DNA of 64,000 nt, taken from contig JAUGWO010000238.1 in NCBI GenBank assembly GCA_049724395.1, positions 29,232 to 93,231 of the forward strand. Direction: 5' to 3'. Positions within the stretch are counted from its first letter, which is position 1. Every line of letters starts with the position of its first letter. A model generated the notes under the pieces. The model made no database searches. It was given only the letters and a program-made list of their open reading frames with translations, and was not told the DNA's origin. This document shows, in pieces, positions 48,113-56,913 of this stretch. This DNA is from Spongospora subterranea f. sp. subterranea (Eukaryota > Endomyxa: Phytomyxea > Phytomyxea > Plasmodiophorida). The translations under genes and the position numbers were made by a program.

Positions 48113-49417
48113 ATTTGGATTTTGCCGTTCTGTCCTCAGATTATTGACAATGTGGCTCGTTGGAGAATTTATCATTGACGCTTAGGGCATTAGGAGCTGT
48201 TATATCCCCATGTCGTGTTTCAATATTCTCAAAAAGTGTCCATATCGTTGGATTTGAATCGTTTTTATCGAGATTTACGACGCCCTCTTTGTTTTAGGAC
48301 GACGTTCCTCTTTTTCGTTCTTGTGTTGAACTGTGCTCAGGACCGTATCCATCCCAACCTCTATCGGCTGAGGTCGCCGCGAGCGAGGCGAAGGTTCTAT
48401 TAAATTTGATAAACGAAATTTGTGTCGTTTTTGTATACGGTTCCGGCCGGTAATCCGGTCTTGTCCAAATTGGGGTAGTTTTGCTATAGTATTGGTCAGA
48501 CAGCAATCGCGCCAATATAGATGTACAAACCGTGCTGATATTGACTGACAAAGCAGGATGGCGTTCATCGCATGCCGTCAATTTTGAACCAAAATTTCCC
48601 GGCCAGACCTTCATTTCTCAGTTTTTTCTATTGAATCGGCTTGTGCCGTTCATCAGTCGCCGTTTCGACAACTCTGCATAGACACCAGGTCGATGGCAAC
48701 TATCAATCGCTATAAGGCATCCTGTTTACTTGGCTGGATCTTCAATGCTCACCAACATCGTCGAACGCACGCCGTTGATGCCTTTCGTCGCAGAAAGGCG
48801 GGTTCTCATTGCTTTCAGAGATACCCAGAGTTACTGGTCAAGGTCGTATGTTTGTTCCCTCGGGTATCTCCACACAGTTGACGACAGGTTAATGGCAACG
48901 GTTGTATCTGTCAGCCTGAAATACTCCAATATTTATCATTCATTGATCCTGTATAAAGGGCACTGTATTCAGAATATTGTCTTTGAGTGTAGTGAACTTT
49001 TCACATGTTCAATATTGTTTTGTTTTCCAATTTTTTCTGTATTGAAACAGGCGATTTTTTTCTTGTTGTGTCCTAGAACGTCATTCGTTTCTTGGGGGAA
49101 AAGTACTCTAAAACACGGGACGGACGTCAACGTTGTGATATGTTGAATTGGACCGCGTTAATTTTGACAACCATCAATGATTGCCTGTAAGACCCCGTCC
49201 GAAATCCAATTCGGTTCTGGAAGGAACGGCGTTGCCAATTCCTTTACCTTTAATCACTGTTTTCCCTCCGATATCGAAAGCAGTAGCAGATGTTGAATCC
49301 GATCTAGTGGCCAATATATCGAATTCAAATACCGAAGATTGTCATCCACATTTAGGTCCGTAAATGGATAGGAGTATTTTTTTTCGTGCAGTAGTAAAAA
49401 TGGAAACTCTTTTGGTA
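48113..49417 (+). pseudogene. Degenerate ankyrin modules
   Basis: A decayed module is visible at about 48760 (RTPLMPFVAERR, cf. MTPLMYSSVKGR in exon B). Another is at about 49085-49188, where HGTDVNVV and WTALILT-like pieces survive, followed by the same GTAAGACCCCGTCCGAAATC intron start as in intact modules. Spacing from the last good module (1.23 kb) equals two periods, consistent with one largely lost copy. Confidence 0.5.
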
Positions 49418-50600
49418 CTCCCTCCGTTCGGAAATAAGAGTCCCACGAACATTTATTTTTTGTTCGGAAATCAGAGTCCCATTTTATGATTCTTTCAGGT
49501 CAAGCTTTTATTTGCTTGATTTAGTATGGCAACATCGCACAATAACGAGTCCGGAAGTATTCCTTTTCTCAAAAGAGATGCCTTTCCCACCCTCCATTGA
49601 TTTTCAAAATTTCTACCATGCATCGCTGAAGTGTCAAAAACGTACTATTTAGCGTATCACAATCAATTTCGTCATATGAATCCGCTATTGCCTTGATTAG
49701 GTCATCAATGGTCTTTGGAGACTTTTGGTACTGCAAGGACTGAATGGCCCGAAAAAATCTCAAATCTAAAACGTTCAGGTCTGGACTATTTGCTGGCTGG
49801 AACGTTAATTTGATTTCAAATCCGTCTTTGGCCGCGTCCACGTTAAATTCTGCATCAGATGGATCGAGGTGAGGTTTTGCATTGTCCTGTTGCAAAAAAA
49901 TCGGCGCGACCAGTCCCGGGGCCATTTCGAACGAATTGCAGGCATAATGTCATGAATCAAATGTCTTCGGATCATCCTTGTTAACTGATTCAATGGGTTT
50001 AGTCCACCATAGTGCCTGCAGGACGATTCTTGCTGCTCTTTGAAAACAATTGGGAAAATGCCTATTTTCCCAGAAAACCATCGGTTCCGCGACCGGTCCC
50101 ATCTTGGTCTTGCAACTGCTGCCATAAACATTATCTTCTCTATAAACCGCTTACTTTTCCACGTGCGGTAAGGCTCAGTCTCACCGGATGCTAAGTAAAT
50201 TCGATTGTTTGTTTCTGTCATGAAAAACCACTTCTCGTCAATGTGTATCACATTCATCATGTCATGGAAGACTGGTTCTGCGGCTTCATATATGTTCACC
50301 ATCGAGATACAGAATCTGAAGCTTATTAGCTTCAGTTAAATATGGTTTCAAAGCGTTCGAATGAGGTTTAAGAATGCCTTGTTGAATCCGATTATGAACA
50401 GTAGAGACTGATACATTCAGAGCGCAAGCGATTGATCGAATATTTGTTCGCTGCTGCAATGGAATTTGTTTTACTTGCTCCGGCGTGATGGCCGTTTTCT
50501 TCCTTCCAACACGGCCTCGTTTTTTAAATGAAACATCTGCTGGGCCTGTTCCAAGGATAGAAGACTTTTTGCCTGAAGATGGGAAGAGACCATGGCCTGG
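49418..50600 (-). mobile_element. Degenerate Tc1/mariner transposon with Stowaway-like terminus
   Basis: Minus-strand transposase fragments. HTH region: FKKRGRVGRKKTAITPEQVK and IRSIACALNVSVSTVHNRIQ (about 50400-50560). Catalytic part: HIDEKWFFMTETNNRIYLAS, SKRFIEKIMFMAAVARPRWD, FSGKIGIFPIVF. After a frame change near 49925 comes FLQQDNAKPH, then FQPANSPDLNVLDLRFFRAI. These are the DDE motifs of plant/oomycete-type mariner-like elements. Frame changes near 50310 and 49925 show it is dead. The left end, at about 49418, is TA followed by CTCCCTCCGTTCGGAAATAA, the terminal inverted repeat style of Stowaway/mariner elements, with a second TTCGGAAATCAGAGTCCCA copy just inside (about 49467). The right end was not found convincingly. 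Confidence 0.8.
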
Positions 50601-50843
50601 CTAGGCATCGGAAAGAAAATACGTTCTTGACAAAGATTCGACTGACGTGGGTCAATCACTGTTCCATGCTGCTCGACGACAAATGGCGTGGAAGAGAAAG
50701 GGAATCGGGAAGCGGGCGGATGTATCCAAAACTCGCTAGACCACGACAGAAAGAAACGGATCAGATAGTTTTGGTAAACGAGGTGCCAAGCTACGCGCGC
50801 GGTGATGGAAAGATTGAGCATCTAGTTTCAAACGCATTGCCAG

Positions 50844-51125
50844 GGGAGGCAGATCGGCGGGTGGATTAGGGCCGAGTTTGATTCGAAACACATCGCGGTG
50901 CTCGTAAAGCAAATCGAAGGCCTCTTGAAGAAATACGGAGGGAGCATCAGCCGCACGAGCCTTATCGATAGTTACGTCGAAGGCACGGGAGATGTCAGCG
51001 GGGTCATCGATGCCGACAGGAACGTCGTGATTTCAAACCCTGCAATGCCACATGGCAGTTTTTTCCACAGAGACGGCCAATTTGCTACGAATGTTTTGCT
51101 GTTGAAATCATTGAAAACACTGTAA
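50844..51125 (+). CDS. Unidentified exon-like frame
   Basis: After a TTGCCAG acceptor-like site the plus frame reads GRQIGGWIRAEFDSKHIAVL, VKQIEGLLKKYGGSISRTSL, VEGTGDVSGVIDADRNVVIS, and stops at 51125. Helix-rich then strand-like pattern suggests a real protein segment, perhaps a small winged helix, but no family was recognised and no ATG is in frame, so further exons are required. Confidence 0.35.
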   Translation, partial: GRQIGGWIRAEFDSKHIAVLVKQIEGLLKKYGGSISRTSLIDSYVEGTGDVSGVIDADRNVVISNPAMPHGSFFHRDGQFATNVLLLKSLKTL

Positions 51126-51440
51126 TGAAGAAAATGCAATAAGATGGCACCGTTATCGTCCAGATCCACAAAGAAGAAGACCGACACAGCAATCTGCAGG
51201 ACCGATAGACTGGAATCGCTGAATTATTGCCATTGCCGAAACAAAACCAGCAAGAGTATGAGTTCCACGCTACGTCGACGCCCTTAACACATTCCCAGGA
51301 AAACACAAAAAAAATGTTGCAAAACGCAAAGCTATAGCCGGCTGACAACAATAAAAATTGACAAAGTGCAACTCTCGTTTTGTCAATTCTGAGCATGAGT
51401 GAAGATTAAATGCCCATACCTCTAGTGTCGAGTGTCCTTA

Positions 51441-51695
51441 TCATAAATTGTGCATGTTGAACCTTTTCACATCAATATATGTGTTCAACAAATACTGAGC
51501 GTTTATCAACCCAAACTTGAGTTGATCCAGCTTCTCTTCCTTTCTGCTAATCCATGTTGTTGATGTTCCTGACGTCACCCACAGCAATGGAATCGCCGTT
51601 AGAGGGTGCTTCAAGTAGATTTGATACAAAGGGTAAAGACGCTCCAGTCTGTGTTCGCCTTGAATATCAATTGCCATCAGGCCATGCAATTCCAT
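51441..51695 (-). CDS. Short ORF, paralogue of 45027-45218
   Basis: ATG 51695, 84 residues: LYQIYLKHPLTAIPLLWVTS, GTSTTWISRKEEKLDQLKFG, LINAQYLLNTYIDVKRFN. It shares a core with the ORF at 45027-45218. Both copies sit just upstream of, and on the opposite strand to, a BTB or F-box/ankyrin gene (136 and 433 bp away), which suggests a duplicated arrangement. Unknown family. Confidence 0.4.
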   Translation of the reverse strand: MELHGLMAIDIQGEHRLERLYPLYQIYLKHPLTAIPLLWVTSGTSTTWISRKEEKLDQLKFGLINAQYLLNTYIDVKRFNMHNL

Positions 51696-51830
51696 AGACT
51701 TCGGCTGCTATTGATTCAACGACAGCCATATTCTGTGATGATGACTGTTCTTGCGCGTGGCCGATGAACCGCCGAACCTCAACTAGTGTCGTCTCACTCA
51801 TGGTCCTAATCGAATAACGCAACCCATACC

Positions 51831-52766
51831 ATGAATCCACATCAAGTGATCAAGGTGATCTTCAACGCCAGGGACACGACCGACCTCATCATCACATTTG
51901 GCCCATACCGGTTTCCGGCCCATCAACAGCTCATGTCCAAAACCAGTCTAATGGTCAGCTCTCTCCTCGAATCCCAACATCGAAATCAGCACCTCGGAAA
52001 ACCAATAATCGATATCGCAGTCCCGAACCTGGACGGTCTTCAAAGCGGGAACAGCTCGTTGGACAAGGCGTTCGGATTGTTTTTGGACTGTTGTTATGGA
52101 ATCACGTCGCCGAACCAGATCTCTGATATATTCGACATTTGTCAGGTGACGATCATTGCTTACCACACTCTATCGATGACCATCATGCACGAATGCTTCG
52201 ACGCGCTCACCAGTCGAACGATAGGGGACGCCGACCTGGTTCCTGCACTGCGAATCGCGAACCGATTGGGGTTGTCCAGGTGCCGTTCAAGGGTGTTGCG
52301 GTTCATGGGCCCATTAGCTCGCCATCGAAAGTTCTATTCACAGCTTTATCACTTGCCGATTGACGATTTCAGAGATTTATTGCCGTTCATCCCATCTCGC
52401 TCTCCACTAGATCGGTTCACATTGGTGTTGAAGTTTGCGGCTCGAATACGGCCGGGAAGCTCGTTCCTTTTGTCGCGCGATCAATGTTTGGAAATATGCC
52501 ATCCAGATCGGTATCAACTTCTTCTCAACGCGATTTCCATTATCGCACAAGATTGGTTAGAAGATACGTCGGCTGTAGATCAAGTTCATCATATCGTGTT
52601 TAATCGAATTTTGCTGAATTTCGGGGACGGAGTTGTGTCGAAACCGTTGGTACTTCGAGCAATGGTAGTTCGAATCGCGAGCAGCATCATGTACGCTCGA
52701 AAGCCATCTCGTTTTAACTGGGAATGGATATCATTCTTCGGCGGTTTGCTGTCGTGGCCTGATTAA
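51831..52766 (+). CDS. BTB-domain protein, 311 aa, single exon
   Basis: ATG 51831, stop 52766, intronless. N-terminal BTB fold: TTDLIITFGPYRFPAHQQLM (strand-strand-helix with P-A-H for the usual HK-x-L), then SSLLESQ, DIAVPNLDGLQ and FLDCCYGITSPN; the rest is an alpha-helical BACK-like region (MHECFDALTSRTIGD, LRIANRLGLSRCRSR). Unlike the 186-aa BTB protein at 10248, it keeps a long C-terminal region. Possible cullin-3 adaptor by analogy. Confidence 0.7.
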   Translation: MNPHQVIKVIFNARDTTDLIITFGPYRFPAHQQLMSKTSLMVSSLLESQHRNQHLGKPIIDIAVPNLDGLQSGNSSLDKAFGLFLDCCYGITSPNQISDIFDICQVTIIAYHTLSMTIMHECFDALTSRTIGDADLVPALRIANRLGLSRCRSRVLRFMGPLARHRKFYSQLYHLPIDDFRDLLPFIPSRSPLDRFTLVLKFAARIRPGSSFLLSRDQCLEICHPDRYQLLLNAISIIAQDWLEDTSAVDQVHHIVFNRILLNFGDGVVSKPLVLRAMVVRIASSIMYARKPSRFNWEWISFFGGLLSWPD

Positions 52767-53469
52767 TATCGAATGGCACCTGCTTTTCGAATCATGACCA
52801 GAATGGTTCCTGCTGAGGACGCTAACGCCGAACAGAATATAGAATATATTATCCATCAGAGCATGATCACCAACGATATAAGCGGAGTAATGATTGAGAA
52901 CATGTGGGGTTGCTGAATTGATTTGCTCAATAAAGACTTGTTAACTAACCACAAACCATTTTGTCTAAACATGGCTTTGATTGACTGGATATATTTACCT
53001 TTTTTAACATTTTTTTTTGCAACAAAACTGATGTTGTCACCCGGATGGTCAATCGTTATCTCGGCCCTTCACCAATTGAGAGGTGTTGATAAGATTGTCG
53101 TATGAAGGTTCCGATGGCGTTGAGCATGCCAGCTCATGGCTGCTCCATAACTAACCGTCATCTCTACTTGATTGTCAACATCACCCCAGCGATACTGACC
53201 ATCATTGCCGCATATTCGAAAATTCGTGTATGTTTTTTTCGTCAAAAGCAGTTTATCGGGCAAACCGTAAAGTTTATTCGTCAGATGGACACCATCACCC
53301 CTAATGGGGCCGGTCGACCTGAAACGTCAGGTTTTGTTGGAGCAACGCGGATTGTTCCCGCACCGGCACTGTGGTAACAGTGTAACAAGGGCTTGGCCTT
53401 TGGTGGTCCTCTTTGACAACACGACAGAACGCAGTTTAACTGGGATTATCATCACAACCAGCAAAGATC
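52767..53469. other. Intergenic, no gene seen
   Basis: Promoter side of the RNF121 gene. One plus frame of 91 codons (53102-53377) has no motif; nothing else visible. Confidence 0.4.
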
Positions 53470-55175
53470 ATGGAAGCGGCGGCCGATCGCGGCCAGGATG
53501 TGGTCGCCAGCAATGATCCACTCGGCGGCCAGGACCAGGCTGGGGCGGTGGTCCTGGAACCGGTTGTGCCCACCGTCCAGTTCGAGCTGGCCGTGTTTGC
53601 GGTCATCATCGGTGTCGCGGTTGCGTTTCAATATCTCCTGAAGAGGTGGCAAAGAGAATCGCCAAGATCATTTCATCTCGGTACTTTAACTCCCCTACCT
53701 CGGAGATTATCGACGTATTTACACGATTTTCCTTATATTTTGGTTTCGCTTACTCAAAATACAAAGATCATCTGTAATTAGTTTATAGTTTGAGATAAAT
53801 ACGTAATTTACAATTGATTTCAGGTAAAGTTGGTATCAAATATATATTTTCATGTTCAAACTTTATGCCGTTTGGACGTGTTAAATTTCAGCATCGTTCT
53901 GCTGACGATGGTCTCAAGGTTGTCAGTGTTTTTAATGAGTTCAAAAGGGTTTTGTCTCTGATTTGCAGTCATGTAGTGACTTTAATTTGCCTATGGCTAT
54001 TCCCATTCGCATTCTCACTGTATTTCCTGTTCCTGCGCATGATCACGGTCTGGTTCCTCTTCTCGTCAATCACCGGATTCTTGTTACTCACTGTCCGGTT
54101 TTCCAAGCCTTTGCCAAGATATATTCCTAAATGGGTAGCACACAATTTTTTTATTCGAACCGAACTTGTGTTAGCCGATTTTATCAAATTTTGTTTTGTC
54201 CTTTTTGTGGTTTTATTTCCGATTTTCCTAATGTTGTACTACTGAGTCTCATTATTATGTGTAGGTGTACAGCTGGTTTAGTATAATTCATCGCGGATGT
54301 TATACGGGCGCCGTAATCGGTTACGTCTTGATCCTATTACAGTTGGTAATCGGATTACCAACTGGAATTTTGGGGTTTTACATCGCCCTATACGCTCTTT
54401 ATTTTGGTGTTCTCAGTCGGGATGTGGCCGAATTCACAGCCGAGAATCTTGTTACCAAACTTGGTTATTATGGGTAATATTCATATATCTTTGAACCCGT
54501 GTCTCTAGGCCAGATGAAGCGTTCTTTTTTGGATGTTACAATGCAGTAATCAGACTTCCTCTTTCAAAACAATGTTGATATACAGTGTGCTTTCATAACG
54601 GATTTCAAAGTTTTCCTATTTCCGTCACCTTTGTTTGTTAGCATCGGTTTGCTGGCCAGATGAACTTCGTTTGAAACGTTGCTTTGTACAGGGGACGGGA
54701 TCATATCCCCAGCCGTAGTTTAAGCGCGAGAATCTGTGCTCTATGTGATCAGGTTAGTAATATTTCCAAGTTTCGATGCAATATGCCTGAAATGTATTCG
54801 TTCATTCGTGCAGGAGCTTGACATTGGCGGCGGCGATAACGCCGATATTCGCATTTTGAATTGCGGTCATCGTTATCACGATCTTTGCATTCGAGGCTGG
54901 GCGATGGTTGGCAAGAAAGACACATGTGCATATTGCCAAGAAAAGATTGATCTCAAAGATGTAATTTACTGTTGTTTTTACTCGCAAAAATTGAGGTTCT
55001 TTATCAATGTTCACGTGATCTTGTGCAGATTGCATCGGAGAGTGTGTGGCAGAATATTTCGCTGCAATGGGGACATATTCTGGATGCCTTACGATACTTG
55101 ATTGTCTGGAATCCCATAATCCTATTAGCAATGCATATCGCCGTCTATATTATCGAAATACCGTTCAAACATTAA
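53470..55175 (+). CDS. RNF121: RNF121/RNF175-type RING E3 ligase
   Basis: ATG 53470. Multi-exon polytopic ER/Golgi protein: first TM VQFELAVFAVIIGVAVAFQY followed by LLKRWQRESPRSF (cf. VQWKQRHPRSY in RNF121), LWLFPFAFSLYFLFLRMITV, WFLFSSITGFLLLTVRFSKP, W|VYSWFSIIHRGCYTGAVIGY, FYIALYALYFGVLSRDVAEF. The RING follows: RICALCDQ|ELDIGG, RILNCGHRYHDLCIRGWAMV, GKKDTCAYCQEKIDLKD, i.e. all CxxC, C-x-H and CxxC metal ligands. It ends HILDALRYLIVWNPIILLA. Introns of about 50-200 nt at 53675, 54120, 54475, 54750 and 54960. Expected role: ubiquitin ligase in ER quality control. Confidence 0.92.
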
Positions 55176-55479
55176 TTCATCAGTCTCAAGTTGTTTTATT
55201 CTATATCCACTTAGTAAACAAAGTACTGTCATTGAAGTTTTGTCGAGGTAAATCGTAGACGACACAGTTTTAATCAAGGTTGAAACTACGCGTTGTAATC
55301 CTCAGCGAAAGATATTCTTTGAACAAAAATGTATAACACCGATTGGACTAATAGGCGATCTGGGTTGTCCATCGTTTCTAAAGCCAAGAAACGTTGAAAG
55401 TAAACTCCTTTAGAATGCGCTTTTGCTGTATTATCGATTTTCAGTACGATTTCGAAGACATTGGTGGTGATCCGTTTAG
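55176..55479. other. Intergenic, no gene seen
   Basis: Short spacer between RNF121 and the GH18 relic; no feature recognised. Confidence 0.4.
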
Positions 55480-55690
55480 ACTTATGCCACACTTTTTGGG
55501 TATGGAATCTCGTCGACGGAGGTTTTCAGTGCCATCTCTGGATTTCACAAAGCAAACTCAATGATTTCAGTACAATTGCTGCCAACTCAACGGCCAGAGT
55601 GACATTGGCAACCTCATGTGTCACATATATGGAGTTCTATGGTTTTGATGGGGTCATTATAGACTGGGTCAATTTCACTGTGGAGATGAC
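55480..55690 (+). pseudogene. GH18 chitinase-like relic
   Basis: One frame retains SKLNDFSTIAANSTARVTLA, TSCVTYMEFYGFDGVIIDWV. This is the strand-4 segment of GH18 (FDGxDxDxE), with the catalytic Glu replaced by Val and a decayed flank. It corresponds to the segment at about 57300-57430 in the downstream copy. No signal peptide or downstream domain is left. Confidence 0.7.
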
Positions 55691-56460
55691 ACCCCTTCTC
55701 TCATTTGTTTGTCCATATTCTATACACAATACCGGTTTTGAGTACGAAAGATCAATGAATCGCTTCAGCATCTGATTCCACTTAACTTAATTTTCTATTT
55801 ACCCGCATATCGAACAGCACTTCCGTAAACGCCTTTCTTACTTCGCTGTATGGCGCCACACGATGCCAAGCTTTCGATCGATGAAAGCGAAGGTGGCGAA
55901 TCACGTCGAAAATCAATACACTGCTTCCTCGATAAGCCATGTCATTCCCTGTTTAAGCTGCCGGGGTGGAATTTGAAAATCTCAGGGTTCGGGAATAGCG
56001 CCACTTGTAATCCTGAAACCTCAAGTCTGTCAACATCGACGATGGTTCTTAGAGCCGATTTTCGAGTTTGAATCGAGATAGAACAACTTCGAGTAGCCTT
56101 ACGACTTTACATGTAGCGATGACATAACAACGTTCCAGCCATGTTTTGCTCTGTAAGAAATACGTTTTGCTTCACATGCAACAGAACCCCCAATCGAAAT
56201 TGAAAGTGATGCCCAATGCTTGCGCTTAAACGTTGTTTTGGTCCCGTATTGCTGTGAATCAATGGCTGAATATCACACTGGAACAAGTCAAATAGGGTAG
56301 CGTTATCGCCTGTACATGCTCGTTGTGTGTCAGTGGATAACGTGTTCGACGCAGTACGTTACACACTCGTTACACACTCGTACACCTGATGATGTGACCG
56401 TGTTCGAAGGTCCGATAGCCAGTATTGCTATTTGGGGAGATCCAGCAAAAGGCGCAAGAT
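55691..56460. other. Gene-poor stretch between relics
   Basis: Only short frames. A small tandem duplication of the word CACACTCGT lies near 56365-56385. Nothing else seen. Confidence 0.35.
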
Positions 56461-56469
56461 GTCAATGTT

Positions 56470-56722
56470 GACAAAACAGGGTTGGACGGGGAGGCGCCCT
56501 TCTTCTCGGGAACGCAGGCACGGGCGAGCTGCTCGGTTTCTGGAGCAATATTTTCGATGCTATATCGAAGTTCAACCCGATGATTGGGCTGACCTGTTGC
56601 CGATGACCGAGTTCGCCTGCAGCATGTCTACAAAGATATCCCTTTTTATGCCGGCTACGTTGGCATCCCCATTTTGGCGACGTGACATTGCTGACGGTGC
56701 CAATTCACCCTTCGAAAAATGA
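56470..56722 (+). pseudogene. Ty3/gypsy integrase fragment
   Basis: RAARFLEQYFRCYIEVQPDD, WADLLPMTEFACSMS, then a Pro/Trp segment matches the end of the gypsy/chromovirus integrase core (LEQYLRCYxNxxQDDWxxLLPxAEFAYN). The catalytic DDE is outside the fragment and no LTR was found. Confidence 0.75.
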
Positions 56723-56913
56723 ACGCAATAACCAATACTGGCAGTAAAAATTGACAGGTAGCTCGTTTGTCTTGCTGTAGCTTCCACTAAACGCTTTAAG
56801 AAAAACCCCAGATTCATGGGCAATCCTGTATTACCGACTATTAACTTAAAATCAGATATTTATTGCTAGACTCCTGGAAACATTGATCGTGGGTAGAGGG
56901 ACCAAACCCAATC

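Noticed and set aside
50925-50945. Right terminus of the mariner element (ACGGAGGGAG)
   Set aside because: Only 9-10 bases match, the flank is CA instead of TA, and the site lies inside an apparently coding frame; probably chance.
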